From SVQP01 sp045594705 (GTDB lineage Bacteria > Bacillota > Clostridia > Oscillospirales > CAG-272): a stretch of DNA of 44,966 nucleotides. The notes beneath the pieces are model-generated. The model worked only from the letters and a program-made list of their open reading frames with translations. It searched no databases and was not told the DNA's origin. Positions 1 to 9,124 of the stretch are shown here, piece after piece. Positions within the stretch are counted from its first letter, which is position 1. Each line of letters starts with the position of its first letter. The stretch spans positions 1 to 44,966 of the forward strand of contig JAZNZB010000074.1 of NCBI GenBank assembly GCA_045594705.1, written 5' to 3'. A program made the translations under genes and the position numbers.

Positions 1-47
1 CGAGCGGATGCTCGCCTCGGCCCAGGGGAATGAAACAACGTAATTCG

Positions 48-611
48 TCAGTGGTCAGACGGCTTTTCTTGGGTCAACGGGCGATATCCCTTCGGCCGCG
101 GTGACACAATCGCATTCGGCCATAGCTCGTCCTCGCGGTACCAATGCTCTTTGCCGTCCACACAGGACACGTCTTCTCCATCTCGCGGGTAGAAAAAGCA
201 TTGGCCATCGTGTGTGTAGCACATAAAAAAGCAAGTGCCGTCAGCCCTGTAAAAATGCGGATTTTCAGGATTTTTGAACCCCCATCCATCAATCCACTCC
301 CAAATACTGTGGATGTTTTCTGTTATGATTGCATACGACTCCGGACAAATACGGTAAAAGTGCAATTCTCTTACCATACCCGGATAGGTATGTCTATATG
401 GCGGAGCATACTCATAACAATCCGGATCTACAGTTATTTCAAAAGGTTTGAGTTTATCTGCCAAAGGCATGTTTTGACCAAGCAACACACTGAAAGTATC
501 AGAGTACTGAAAGCACACGCGCATCAGTTCGTCGTGTTCTTCTCCCTGAATGTCGTATTCAACGTCTTCGGTGTAATCCTTAATATTGCCATCAAAAAAA
601 GCGTAATTCAT
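48..611 (-). CDS. hypothetical protein, 187 aa
   Basis: I do not recognise this family. The protein is soluble-looking, acidic and rich in aromatic residues (many Tyr, Phe, Trp). It has no signal peptide or membrane segment, and Cys residues are scattered without a CxxC motif. The start is well supported: an AGGAGG-type ribosome binding site lies just upstream of the ATG on the minus strand (positions 615-621). The next gene on the same strand (728-1183) lies 116 bases upstream and encodes a small lipoprotein; no promoter was found between them, so they may be co-transcribed. The Trp/Tyr-rich, acidic character would fit a small immunity-type or SMI1-like protein, but I see no motif that proves it. 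Confidence 0.75.
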   Translation of the reverse strand: MNYAFFDGNIKDYTEDVEYDIQGEEHDELMRVCFQYSDTFSVLLGQNMPLADKLKPFEITVDPDCYEYAPPYRHTYPGMVRELHFYRICPESYAIITENIHSIWEWIDGWGFKNPENPHFYRADGTCFFMCYTHDGQCFFYPRDGEDVSCVDGKEHWYREDELWPNAIVSPRPKGYRPLTQEKPSDH

Positions 612-727
612 TCTTTCCTCCTGTAATACGATGTGCTTACCGTTGACACTTGGATTTGGTTTTTGCGCAAATTTTTCACCACATAAGGCTGGTTTTCACA
701 CTACGCCCCCTGCTACGCATTGTAGCT

Positions 728-1183
728 TCAGGAAAGCTCCTCCAGTAATTTTTCAAAAGCTTCATCGGCAGAAATGTCATACCAGAACTCACCCTGTGTA
801 AGCTGCGGGGAAGTATCCTCTAAATACTCTTTACACATGACCATCGGAGTAATCATGAGTCTATAAGTATCATCGTAGATAATGATTCCGTTTCCCTCCA
901 GAGAGTGTGGACTTCCGAACATGATGTGAAAATCCATCGCAGCAATTCTTTCAAGAACTTCAGCATGCTTATCTTCCTCTAAAGTTTTTACGACAGTAAT
1001 ATTCGTTGTATTGGAATCTCTTTCTGCGGTAATGTAAACAAGCTCGATTTTGGTCACGTTTTGGGATAATTCATCATATTCGAGCTTTACCGTATTATCT
1101 TTGCATGATACTGTAGCAGACAGGCACATAAACATAGCTATGATGAAAACGAATAATTTACAAAGAATAGCTCTATTCCTCAC
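728..1183 (-). CDS. small putative lipoprotein, 151 aa
   Basis: The N-terminus is a lipoprotein signal: a short basic stretch (MRNR), a hydrophobic core of about 15 residues, then TVSC with the candidate lipidated Cys at residue 27. The mature part (about 125 residues) is acidic and mostly beta-like by eye, with no recognised domain. The start codon is GTG at 1181-1183, chosen because a GGAGA ribosome binding site sits 7 bases upstream and the signal peptide begins there. A consensus promoter on the same strand lies about 110 bases upstream (1291-1319). Probably exported and anchored on the outer face of the membrane; function unknown. Confidence 0.8.
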   Translation of the reverse strand: MRNRAILCKLFVFIIAMFMCLSATVSCKDNTVKLEYDELSQNVTKIELVYITAERDSNTTNITVVKTLEEDKHAEVLERIAAMDFHIMFGSPHSLEGNGIIIYDDTYRLMITPMVMCKEYLEDTSPQLTQGEFWYDISADEAFEKLLEELS

Positions 1184-1290
1184 AATAACATCTCCTTTCG
1201 TTCATCATGCAGCAGGAAAAAAGTTCTCCGTGCATTTTGATATTACTGGAATTTGCTGATTTGCGCGTCACAGGGGATGGCGTTTTTTCC

Positions 1291-1319
1291 ATTATACCAG
1301 AAACCGAAATTTCTGTCAA
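1291..1319 (-). promoter_or_regulatory. sigma-A-type promoter for the 728-1183 lipoprotein gene
   Basis: On the minus strand TTGACA (1314-1319) and TATAAT (1291-1296) are both perfect and separated by 17 bases; the -10 is also preceded by TGG (extended -10). It fires leftward into the lipoprotein gene with a leader of about 100 bases. The rest of the gap 1184-1565 holds only this promoter, the apt-like promoter and short AT-rich sequence; no other gene was seen. Confidence 0.85.
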
Positions 1320-1467
1320 GAATTCCGCTTTTGCGGGCACTCAGATGCCCCTTCACCTGTACAGTCGCTTTTTTTGCGCAAGCGTTCTGATAATTTTGAA
1401 AAAATTTCAAAAATATTTGCAGCATTTCTTTTGCCCATCAATTTCCCCACAAAAACCGCCAAAATCA

Positions 1468-1495
1468 TTGACAATTCTTAAAATATGAGTATAAT
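1468..1495 (+). promoter_or_regulatory. sigma-A-type promoter of the PRTase-aspS-GDPD operon
   Basis: TTGACA at 1468-1473 and TATAAT at 1490-1495 with a 16-base spacer, about 70 bases upstream of the phosphoribosyltransferase start. It is divergent from the promoter at 1291-1319. Confidence 0.8.
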
Positions 1496-1565
1496 TATTA
1501 TGGGAGTGTAGGGAATGGCGAAAAATCGTTCCCGCACAAGACAAAAATAAACGGAGGCTTTACCC

Positions 1566-2123
1566 ATGGAAAAGTATTACCGCATGAATATTGCAGGCTG
1601 TGAGCGCGATCTGCCGCTCTGCCCCTTAAATGACAAATTGATGATCGGTGCGTTTGTCATCTTTGGCGACCCCGAGCTGACCACCGCTGCCGCAAAGGCA
1701 CTTCTGGATAAGGTCCCCGAATACGATTACCTGATCACCGCAGAGGCAAAGGGCATTCCGCTGGTGCACGAAATGGCAAGACTTGCAGGCAATCAGAAGT
1801 ACATGCTGGCGCGCAAGGGTGCAAAGCTGTACATGAGAGACGTGCTGCAGGTATCTGTCCGCTCCATTACCACCAACCGCGAGCAGACCCTGTATCTCGA
1901 TGGCTACGACGCTGCGCTGATGAAGGGCAAGAAGGTTCTGATTGTGGACGACGTGATCTCCACCGGCGAATCTCTCAAGGCTCTGGAGGCATTGGTCGAG
2001 CAGGCCGGCGGCATCATCTGCGGCCGCGCTGCCATCCTTGCCGAGGGCGACGCGATCGATCGCGAGGACATCGTATATCTTGAGCCGCTGCCGCTGTTTG
2101 ACAGCGAGGGCAAGCCCCTGTAA
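1566..2123 (+). CDS. phosphoribosyltransferase, adenine-PRTase-like
   Basis: Type I phosphoribosyltransferase that should transfer ribose-5-phosphate from PRPP to a purine base in salvage. The PRPP-binding motif VLIVDDVISTGES lies at about residues 123-135, with the paired acidic residues and the TGES loop intact. An upstream TAEAKGIPL segment (about 58-66) matches the adenine/xanthine PRTase core. At 185 aa it is close to APRT length, but the N-terminus (ending near PLCPLND) differs from classical Apt, so base specificity is uncertain. ATG preceded by GGAGG about 9 bases upstream. It is the first gene of an operon with aspS (33-base gap) and a GDPD gene. Confidence 0.88.
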   Translation: MEKYYRMNIAGCERDLPLCPLNDKLMIGAFVIFGDPELTTAAAKALLDKVPEYDYLITAEAKGIPLVHEMARLAGNQKYMLARKGAKLYMRDVLQVSVRSITTNREQTLYLDGYDAALMKGKKVLIVDDVISTGESLKALEALVEQAGGIICGRAAILAEGDAIDREDIVYLEPLPLFDSEGKPL

Positions 2124-2156
2124 TTTTGTAAATACATCTGTAAGGAGAACATAAAA

Positions 2157-3950
2157 ATGGCAGAATTTTTGAGTGCAAACGATAAAAGAACGCACTATTG
2201 CGGCACGCTGACCGAGTCGGACATTGGTTCCAAGGTATGCGTGATGGGTTGGGTACAGAGACAGAGAGACCTTGGCGCGCTGATCTTTATCGACCTGCGT
2301 GACAGAACGGGTATCGTGCAGCTGTCCTTTGACGATTCCACCGACCGCGAGATCTTTGAAAAGGCATTCCGTGCACGCAGCGAGTACGTGCTGGCCGTTC
2401 ACGGTACCGTCCGTCCCAGAGCAGAGGGTGCGATCAACCCCAACCTGCCCACGGGTAAGGTAGAAATTTACGTGGAGAGCATGAAGGTGCTGTCCGCCGC
2501 ACAGACCCCTCCCTTTGAGATCGGTACCGGCAAGAAGGTCAACGACGAGATCGCGCTGCGCTACCGTTATCTTGACCTGCGCCGCCCCGAGCTGCAGAGA
2601 AACATCCGCATGCGTCACGAGATCGCACGTGTTGCAAGAGAATACTACTACGAGAACGGATTCCTCGAAATCGAGACACCCATGATGATCAAGCCTACGC
2701 CCGAAGGCGCGCGTGACTACGTCGTTCCCTCCAGAATCCATCCCGGCTCTATGTATGCGCTGCCCCAGTCTCCTCAGCTGTACAAGCAGCTCTTGATGCT
2801 GTCCGGCTACGACCGCTACATTCAGCTGGCACGCTGCTTCCGCGACGAGGACCTCAGAGCTGACCGTCAGCCCGAATTTACCCAGATCGACCTTGAGATG
2901 TCCTTTGCAACCATGGAGGAGATCATGGAGGTCAACGAGGGCTTTATCAAGAGAGTGTTTGCCGAAGTGCTTGGCGTGGACATCGCAACCCCCATGCAGC
3001 GCATGACTTATGCCGAGGCCATGAACCTGTACGGCAGCGACAAGCCCGATACCAGATATGAAATGACCATTCAGAACCTCTCCGAGGTTGTCAAAAATAC
3101 CACCTTCCCCGTGTTCGCAGGCGCACTTGCCGACGGCGGCAGCGTTCGTGCGATCGTGGCAAAGGGCGGTGCAAGCGTGCTGACCCGTAAGGAGATCGAC
3201 AAGCTGACCGAGCATGCAAAGGGCATTGGTGCCAAGGGTGTTGCATTCATCCGTTGGGCAGACGCTGCTCCCAACTGCTCGTTTGCAAAGTTCCTTACTC
3301 CCGAAGAGCTGACGGCTCTGACCGAGGCGCTTGGCATGGTACAGGGCGACGTAGCTCTGTTTGTTGCCGATAAGGACAAGGTCGTGCTGCCCGTGCTGGG
3401 TGCTCTGCGCCAGCTGGTTGCAAGAAAGCTGGACATCATCCCCAAGGGACAGTTCAATTTCCTGTGGATCACCGAGTTCCCCTTCTTCGAGTGGAACGAG
3501 GAGACCGGCCACTGGGATGCAATGCACCATCCCTTCACCATGCCGCTTGAAGAGTGCCTGCCTTACCTTGAGAGCGATCCCGGCAGCGTGCGCGCAAAGT
3601 GCTACGATATGGTTCTCAACGGCACCGAGCTGCTCTCCGGCTCAATCCGTATCACCGACTGGCAGCTGCAGGAGCAGATGTTCCGCGCGCTGGGGCTTAC
3701 CAAAGAAGAGATCGAGGCCAAGTTCGGCTTCTTAGTTGACGCATACAAATACGGTGCACCCCCTCACGGCGGCTCGGGTATGGGTCTGGACCGTCTGGCA
3801 ATGGTCATGCTGGGCGCAGACAGCCTGCGTGACGTCATTGCATTCCCCAAGGTACAGAATGCAAGCGAGCTGATGTCGGGTTGTCCCGCACCTGCAGATC
3901 CCAAGGCAATGGAGGAATTGCACTTGGCATTCGTTCCCGAGGACAAATAA
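2157..3950 (+). CDS. aspS: aspartyl-tRNA synthetase
   Basis: Class II synthetase that charges tRNA-Asp in the cytoplasm. The 597-aa length is typical of the bacterial type, which carries a GAD insertion. Visible in order: N-terminal OB-fold anticodon-binding domain (about 15-115, with GWVQRQRDLGALIFIDLRD); catalytic core from about 140; motif 2 FRDEDLRADRQPEFTQID (about 228-245), typical of AspRS; the bacterial insert (about 285-420); and motif 3 GMGLDRLAMVMLG near 540. Ribosome binding site AAGGAG precedes the ATG. It follows the PRTase by 33 bases and is followed 16 bases later by the GDPD gene, so all three are likely on one transcript ending at the hairpin at 4697-4720. Confidence 0.97.
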   Translation: MAEFLSANDKRTHYCGTLTESDIGSKVCVMGWVQRQRDLGALIFIDLRDRTGIVQLSFDDSTDREIFEKAFRARSEYVLAVHGTVRPRAEGAINPNLPTGKVEIYVESMKVLSAAQTPPFEIGTGKKVNDEIALRYRYLDLRRPELQRNIRMRHEIARVAREYYYENGFLEIETPMMIKPTPEGARDYVVPSRIHPGSMYALPQSPQLYKQLLMLSGYDRYIQLARCFRDEDLRADRQPEFTQIDLEMSFATMEEIMEVNEGFIKRVFAEVLGVDIATPMQRMTYAEAMNLYGSDKPDTRYEMTIQNLSEVVKNTTFPVFAGALADGGSVRAIVAKGGASVLTRKEIDKLTEHAKGIGAKGVAFIRWADAAPNCSFAKFLTPEELTALTEALGMVQGDVALFVADKDKVVLPVLGALRQLVARKLDIIPKGQFNFLWITEFPFFEWNEETGHWDAMHHPFTMPLEECLPYLESDPGSVRAKCYDMVLNGTELLSGSIRITDWQLQEQMFRALGLTKEEIEAKFGFLVDAYKYGAPPHGGSGMGLDRLAMVMLGADSLRDVIAFPKVQNASELMSGCPAPADPKAMEELHLAFVPEDK

Positions 3951-3966
3951 TCGTTTGGAGGGCATC

Positions 3967-4689
3967 ATGGCTGCCAATACCATCAAGTTCAATAAGCAGA
4001 ATACGCTTGTCGTGGCGCACAGAGGCGTCAGCGGACTGGAAACGGAGAACACCTGCGCGGCCTTTATCGCGGCAGGCAACCGCAGCTACTATGGCGTGGA
4101 GACCGACGTGTATCGCACCGCGGACGGCAAGTTCATCATCAACCACGACGGAAACTTAAAGAGGATCGCGGGAGAGGACTTGTGCGTGGAGCAGGTCAGC
4201 TTTGACGTGCTGCGCGCGGCCGTGCTGTACGACAAGGACGGCGTCAAGAGGGGAGACCTTCACTTAGCAAGCGTGGACGAGTACGTGCGCATTTGCAAAA
4301 AGTATGGCAAGATCTGCGTTCTTGAGCTGAAAAGTAACTTTACCGACGAGGAGATCGCGCACCTGTGCGCGATGATCGAGCAACTGGGGTACCTTGACGG
4401 CGTGACCTTTATCGCGTTCAACATCGAGAACCTGATCAAGGTGCGCGCGCTGTATCCCGATCAGCCCTGCCAGTATCTGACGGGAGACGTCAGCGATGAG
4501 ATGATTGCAAAGCTTGCAGAGCTGAAAATGGATCTTGACGTGCACTATGCTGCGCTGACCAAGGAGCGCGTGGACGCATTCCATGCAGCGGGCATTCAGA
4601 TCAACTGCTGGACGGTGGACAACGCGGCCGACGGCGAACGCCTTGCCGATTGGGGCGTGGACTTTATTACGTCGAACATTCTTGAATAA
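3967..4689 (+). CDS. glycerophosphodiester phosphodiesterase family protein
   Basis: Hydrolyses glycerophosphodiesters to glycerol-3-phosphate and an alcohol. The GDPD signature is clear at the N-terminus: HRG (in VVAHRGVSG), ENT, then ETDVYRTADGKFIINHD, which supplies the metal-binding Glu/Asp and catalytic His. The C-terminal half completes a TIM barrel, ending with NCWTVDNAADGERLADWGVDFITSN as expected for the family. I chose ATG 3967 because GGAGG lies 5 bases upstream; an in-frame TTG at 3955 would put that Shine-Dalgarno inside the gene. There is no signal peptide, so it is probably cytoplasmic. Last gene of the PRTase-aspS operon. Confidence 0.92.
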   Translation: MAANTIKFNKQNTLVVAHRGVSGLETENTCAAFIAAGNRSYYGVETDVYRTADGKFIINHDGNLKRIAGEDLCVEQVSFDVLRAAVLYDKDGVKRGDLHLASVDEYVRICKKYGKICVLELKSNFTDEEIAHLCAMIEQLGYLDGVTFIAFNIENLIKVRALYPDQPCQYLTGDVSDEMIAKLAELKMDLDVHYAALTKERVDAFHAAGIQINCWTVDNAADGERLADWGVDFITSNILE

Positions 4690-4696
4690 GAGCTTG

Positions 4697-4720
4697 AAGG
4701 GCGACCGCAAGGTCGCCCTT
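4697..4720 (+). terminator. Rho-independent terminator after the GDPD gene
   Basis: Perfect 10-bp stem (AAGGGCGACC / GGTCGCCCTT) with a GCAA tetraloop, followed by a short T run, 8 bases after the stop codon. Confidence 0.88.
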
Positions 4721-4739
4721 TTGGTTTCTGTTGGGGTGT

Positions 4740-4885
4740 TATGTGAGAAAACTATTTCCGTTCTTTTTGAGCAAGGAGCTGCAAAAAGAACCAAAAACAG
4801 CGATAAGCAGTTTCGCTCGTTGCGACGAGCGACAAGGGCGCTGCCCTGGACCCGCGAGCCTTTGAAAAGGCTCGACCCAAACTTT
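4740..4885. repeat. intergenic mosaic of small inverted repeats
   Basis: Between the terminator and the polA promoter lie four inverted repeats in series: GTTCTTTTTG/CAAAAAGAAC (4760-4769 and 4782-4791), GCTCGT/ACGAGC (4815-4820 and 4825-4830), a short GGGC/GCCC pair around 4835-4846, and CGAGCCTTT/AAAGGCTCG (4855-4863 and 4866-4874). There is no coding signal. The look is that of a dispersed intergenic element of Clostridia genomes, but copy number cannot be judged from this window. Confidence 0.5.
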
Positions 4886-4923
4886 TCATGAGTTTCGTGA
4901 TGTTACCTTAGGTGCATTTTCAC

Positions 4924-4953
4924 TTGACAACCGTCACATTTATATGGTACAAT
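4924..4953 (+). promoter_or_regulatory. sigma-A-type promoter for polA
   Basis: TTGACA (4924-4929) and TACAAT (4948-4953) with an 18-base spacer, 30 bases before the polA ATG. Confidence 0.8.
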
Positions 4954-4983
4954 AAAAAGGATAACGAAAACAAGGGGAAGAGC

Positions 4984-7530
4984 ATGAAAACCTTACTTTG
5001 CATTGACGGTAACAGCATTCTCAACCGTGCGTTTTACGGCATTCGCGCACTGTCCACCAAGGACGGCACGCCCACCAACGCGCTGTACGGAATGATCAAT
5101 ATCTTTTCCAAGCATATAGAGGAATACAAGCCCGACTTTGCGGCGGTGGCCTTTGATCTCAAAGCTCCCACCTTCCGTCATAAGATGTATGACGAGTACA
5201 AGGCGGGCCGTCACGCCATGCCCGACGAGCTGGTGGCGCAGATGCCGATCGCCAAGCAGATCGTGCCTATGCTCGGTCTGCACGTGTTACAGTACGAGGG
5301 CTACGAGGCCGACGATATTCTGGGCACGCTGGCCGCTATGGCACGCGTATACGGCGAGGACTGCCGCGCGCTGATCCTGACGGGTGACCGCGATTCCTTG
5401 CAGCTCATCGATGCCAACACCAATATTTTGCTTGCAACCAATCAGGACACGATCGTCATGGACAGGGAAGCATTTTTTGCCAAGTACGGCGTGCAGCCCG
5501 AGCAATTTGTGGACGTCAAGGCACTCATGGGTGACAGCTCCGACCATATCCCGGGTGTGCCCGGCATTGGTGAAAAGACCGCGCTCAAGCTGATCTCCGA
5601 ATACGGCTCGTTGGACGGTGTTTACGAGGCACTGCCCACCGCCAAGCACACCCCCTCGGTGCGCGCCAAGTTGGAAAACGGCAAGGATAGCGCGTATCTC
5701 TCGCAAGCACTTGCGCGCATTTGCTGCGAGGTGCCCCTGAGTGAGACGCTGGACGACCTTGTCTATACCGGCCTTGATCGCGCTGCCGCGCGCGACATGT
5801 TCACGCGCCTGGAATTTACCGGCTATATCAAGCGCTTTGGCCTTGATAAGGAGGACACTTTCGCGCAATCCGATTCTTGTGTTGATTCGACCGAAGATTC
5901 TCCCGCGCAACCCGCATCCTTGACCGAGGTCGCAAGCCTTGCTGAGCTTTCGGGAGACCTGATCGGCTTTGACTTTGCAGACGGCTGTGCCACGCTGACC
6001 GATGGCGAGCACGTTTTGAAATATACGGGTGACCTTGCCGCACTGCAGGCTTTCCTTGCGGACAGGCAGGTGGTTGCCTACGACTGCAAGAGCCTTTATC
6101 GCGCGCTTTTGGCCGCAGGCTGCAGCTTCAAGGGCTGCACCTTTGACGTCATGCTTGCCGCATGGGTGGACGATCCGGGGCAGGGCAGTTACGCGCTTGA
6201 CCGTCTGACCGTTTCTTATCTTGGTGAAATTTATAATGAGCAAACGCCTGCCGCCGTGTATGCATGGCGCATGGTCGGCCCTCTTACACAAAAGCTGAAG
6301 GAAAGCGGGCAGTACGACCTGCTCATGGACATCGAAATGCCGCTTGCCGCCGTGCTTGCCGACATGGAGGATTACGGATGCTTGGTTGATTGTGAGGGGA
6401 TTGCTCGCTATGGCATGCTGCTGGATGCGCATATCGATTCGCTGGAGCAGCGCATTCATTTTGCGGCAGGAGGCCCCTTCAACATCAATTCTCCCAAGCA
6501 GCTTGGCGAGGTGCTGTTTGAGCGGCTCGGACTCCCCGCGGGCAAAAAGACCAAGACCGGCTATTCCACAAATGCAGAGGTTTTGGAAAAGCTGAAAAAA
6601 TATCATCCCATCATTGAGGACATTTTGGAATACCGCCAGATGACCAAGCTCAAATCCACCTACGTGGAGGGGCTTTTGGCTGTGGCGGATGAGAATTCCC
6701 GCATTCATACCACCTTCAAGCAGACAGGCACCGCCACGGGCAGACTTTCCTCGGCTGAGCCCAATTTGCAGAATATCCCGATCAAAACCGAGCTTGGCAG
6801 GGAGCTGCGCAGGTATTTTATTCCCAAAAACGAGGATTACGTGCTGCTGGATGCCGACTATTCGCAGATCGAGCTGCGACTTTTAGCTGTCATTTCGGAT
6901 GATGAGGCCATGAAGCAGGCGTTTATCGACGGCGCGGACATTCATACCTCCACCGCCTGCCGTGTGTTTGGCGTTACGCCCGATGCCGTCAGTGTGGAGC
7001 TGCGCAAGCGTGCCAAGGCCATCAATTTTGGCATTGTGTACGGTATGGGAGAATTCTCGCTTGCCGAGGATCTGCACATCTCGCGCGCTGCCGCAAAGGA
7101 ATATATCGAGAGCTATATGGCAAGCTATCCGGGAGTTTCATCTTATCTGTCGGACGTTGTCAAAAAGGCGTACGACGATGGCTACGTGACCACCATGTTC
7201 GGCCGACGCAGAAACATTCCCGAGCTTTCCGCTTCCAATAAAAACGTCAAGGCGTTTGGCGAGAGAGTGGCCATGAACAGTCCCATTCAGGGAACTGCTG
7301 CCGATATCATCAAGATCGCCATGATCCGCGTGGATCAGGCACTGAAAAAAAGCGGCTTTGACGCAAAGCTGATTTTGCAGGTGCATGACGAGCTGATCGT
7401 GGAGTGTCACAAGGATTGCCGCGATGCCGTGCTTGCGATCCTGCAATCCGAGATGGAAAACGCTGTCTCTCTCTCTGTGCCCATGTCGGCAGACGCCAAG
7501 TGGGGCAAGGACTGGTACGAAGCACATTGA
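4984..7530 (+). CDS. polA: DNA polymerase I
   Basis: Family A polymerase for Okazaki-fragment processing and gap repair; 848 aa from the ATG at 4984, which has a GGGGAAG site upstream. The open frame extends 72 bases further 5', but across the promoter. Domains in order: 5'-3' exonuclease (about 1-290, with DRDSLQLI and GDSSDHIPGVPGIGEKTA); a degenerate 3'-5' exonuclease region (about 320-460), where the DxE of Exo I is replaced (GFDFADG), so proofreading is presumably absent as in many Bacillota; and the polymerase domain (about 470-848), with motif A DADYSQIELR, the O-helix KRAKAINFGIVYGM and motif C LQVHDELIVE. The permease gene follows after 50 bases without a terminator. Confidence 0.97.
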   Translation: MKTLLCIDGNSILNRAFYGIRALSTKDGTPTNALYGMINIFSKHIEEYKPDFAAVAFDLKAPTFRHKMYDEYKAGRHAMPDELVAQMPIAKQIVPMLGLHVLQYEGYEADDILGTLAAMARVYGEDCRALILTGDRDSLQLIDANTNILLATNQDTIVMDREAFFAKYGVQPEQFVDVKALMGDSSDHIPGVPGIGEKTALKLISEYGSLDGVYEALPTAKHTPSVRAKLENGKDSAYLSQALARICCEVPLSETLDDLVYTGLDRAAARDMFTRLEFTGYIKRFGLDKEDTFAQSDSCVDSTEDSPAQPASLTEVASLAELSGDLIGFDFADGCATLTDGEHVLKYTGDLAALQAFLADRQVVAYDCKSLYRALLAAGCSFKGCTFDVMLAAWVDDPGQGSYALDRLTVSYLGEIYNEQTPAAVYAWRMVGPLTQKLKESGQYDLLMDIEMPLAAVLADMEDYGCLVDCEGIARYGMLLDAHIDSLEQRIHFAAGGPFNINSPKQLGEVLFERLGLPAGKKTKTGYSTNAEVLEKLKKYHPIIEDILEYRQMTKLKSTYVEGLLAVADENSRIHTTFKQTGTATGRLSSAEPNLQNIPIKTELGRELRRYFIPKNEDYVLLDADYSQIELRLLAVISDDEAMKQAFIDGADIHTSTACRVFGVTPDAVSVELRKRAKAINFGIVYGMGEFSLAEDLHISRAAAKEYIESYMASYPGVSSYLSDVVKKAYDDGYVTTMFGRRRNIPELSASNKNVKAFGERVAMNSPIQGTAADIIKIAMIRVDQALKKSGFDAKLILQVHDELIVECHKDCRDAVLAILQSEMENAVSLSVPMSADAKWGKDWYEAH

Positions 7531-7580
7531 TGACACATTGATGAAGTATAAGTACAAATGAAAGACGAAAGGAAGACCTA

Positions 7581-8924
7581 ATGATACCACAGGCATTTCT
7601 TGACCAATACGGCATGATCATTGCCATCATTCTCTTCGCGCTGACCTACGTTCTGATGCTGACCTTCAGTAAGGTCCGACCCTATATCGCACTCGGCTCG
7701 GCCGTGCTGTTTATTGCTACGGGCATGCTGCCGCTCTCCGAGATCTGGGGCACCGGGCTTGATATGAGCAGTCTGAACGTGCTGCTCATGATCGCAGGCA
7801 CCATGGGTCTTGTCGCACTCTTTATTGAGAGCAAAATGCCCGAGCTGTTGGCCGATCTGGTCTTGTCCTGCTGCCCAAACGTGATGGTGGCCGCAGTCGC
7901 GCTTTCGCTGTTTGCGGGCATTATCTCGGCATTCGTGGACAACGTTGCCACCGTGCTGATGATCGCGCCCGTGGCTCTTGAGATCTGCAAAAAGCTCAAG
8001 ACCAATCCCGTACCCTTTATCATTGCCATCGCGGTTTCCTCCAACTTGCAGGGAGCTGCAACGCTTGTCGGCGATACCACCGCCATCATGCTCGGCTCGG
8101 CACTGAATATGAACTTCTTGGACTTCTTCTGGTACAATGGCCGTCCCGGTATGTTCTTCGTGGTTGAGCTTGGTGCGATCATTTCCGCGCTGATCCTTGC
8201 ATTTTTGTTCCGCAAGGAGCGAAAGAAAAGGGTGGACAAGATCACCGCATACACCAAGGTCACCGATTACGTGCCCAGCGCATTGCTTGTTGCAATGCTT
8301 GTGCTGCTGATCACGGCGTCCTTTATCCCCAACATGCCCGACGTCACCAACGGTGCCATCTGCTGCGTGCTGCTCCTGATCGGTCTTGTTTATACCGCGA
8401 TCCGCAAAAAGAGCTTCAAGGCGATCCTTGCGCCTATCAAGGCAATCGACTACGAAACCATTCTGCTCTTGCTCGGTCTGTTCCTGGTCATTGGCGGCAT
8501 TTCCTCTCAGGGTGTGATCGACTGGCTGGCACAGCTGCTGGTTCAGGCAGGGGGAGGCAACCTCTTCTTGATGTACACGGTGATTGTCTGGGCATCTGTC
8601 CTGATCTCCGCATTCATAGACAATATTCCGTACGTAGCCACCATGATCCCGGTCATCGGATCTATTTCCGTAGCCCTTTCCGCAACCATGGGCGTGGATG
8701 CGGGCCTGATCGCCATCCCGCTGTATTTCGGCCTTTTGTCCGGTGCAACGCTGGGCGGCAACTGTACTCCCATCGGCGCATCTGCCAACATCACGGGTAT
8801 CGGCATTCTGCGTAAGGAAGGGTACACGGTCAAGAACAGCGATTTCTTCAAAATCGGTATTCCGTTCACGCTGGCCGCCATCGTGCCCGCATACATCATT
8901 ATCTGGCTGTTCTTTGGCGTTTGA
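7581..8924 (+). CDS. ArsB/NhaD (ion transporter) superfamily permease
   Basis: Polytopic membrane protein of 447 aa with about 11-12 hydrophobic segments. Two inverted halves are visible. Each has a helix-break motif: SAFVDNVATVLMIAP followed by GDTTAIMLG in the first half, and SAFIDNIPYVATMIPV followed by GGNCTPIGASANITG in the second. These are the signature repeats of the ArsB/NhaD/SLC13-like family (oxyanion, dicarboxylate or Na+/H+ transport). The substrate cannot be read from sequence; there is no arsenic operon here. RBS GAAAGGAAG precedes the ATG. It is probably co-transcribed with polA and ends at a strong terminator. Confidence 0.88.
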   Translation: MIPQAFLDQYGMIIAIILFALTYVLMLTFSKVRPYIALGSAVLFIATGMLPLSEIWGTGLDMSSLNVLLMIAGTMGLVALFIESKMPELLADLVLSCCPNVMVAAVALSLFAGIISAFVDNVATVLMIAPVALEICKKLKTNPVPFIIAIAVSSNLQGAATLVGDTTAIMLGSALNMNFLDFFWYNGRPGMFFVVELGAIISALILAFLFRKERKKRVDKITAYTKVTDYVPSALLVAMLVLLITASFIPNMPDVTNGAICCVLLLIGLVYTAIRKKSFKAILAPIKAIDYETILLLLGLFLVIGGISSQGVIDWLAQLLVQAGGGNLFLMYTVIVWASVLISAFIDNIPYVATMIPVIGSISVALSATMGVDAGLIAIPLYFGLLSGATLGGNCTPIGASANITGIGILRKEGYTVKNSDFFKIGIPFTLAAIVPAYIIIWLFFGV

Positions 8925-8930
8925 TTTCAT

Positions 8931-8960
8931 AAAAAGCTCTTGTATCTGCAAGAGCTTTTT
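8931..8960 (+). terminator. Rho-independent terminator after the permease
   Basis: Perfect 12-bp stem AAAAAGCTCTTG / CAAGAGCTTTTT with a 6-base loop, immediately after the stop codon. The A and T runs make it bidirectional in form. Confidence 0.9.
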
Positions 8961-9031
8961 GATTTCTTTGGACAAACTGACCAAATATTTCCTGCTCACT
9001 TTGTCTGTATAGGAGAAAATTGACAATTCTC

Positions 9032-9060
9032 TTGCCAAACGGACGCCTGAATGCTATAAT
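9032..9060 (+). promoter_or_regulatory. promoter for the 9125 lipoprotein gene
   Basis: TATAAT at 9055-9060 with an extended TGC immediately upstream, and TTGCCA at 9032-9037 as the best-spaced (17 bases) -35. A perfect TTGACA at 9020-9025 is present but 29 bases from the -10, too far to serve it. Confidence 0.65.
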
Positions 9061-9124
9061 GATTTTATTATAGAAGTCCCACGAAAGGCGGTTCTATAAA
9101 ATAAAAAAACGAAAGGGAAACAAG

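Noticed and set aside
1..47. Short GC-rich hairpin-like sequence at the window edge
   Set aside because: Too close to the edge to tell whether it is a terminator, a repeat or part of another gene.
144..626. 160-codon plus-strand frame opposite the first minus-strand gene
   Set aside because: No RBS and no recognisable domain; the minus-strand gene has a strong AGGAGG start signal.
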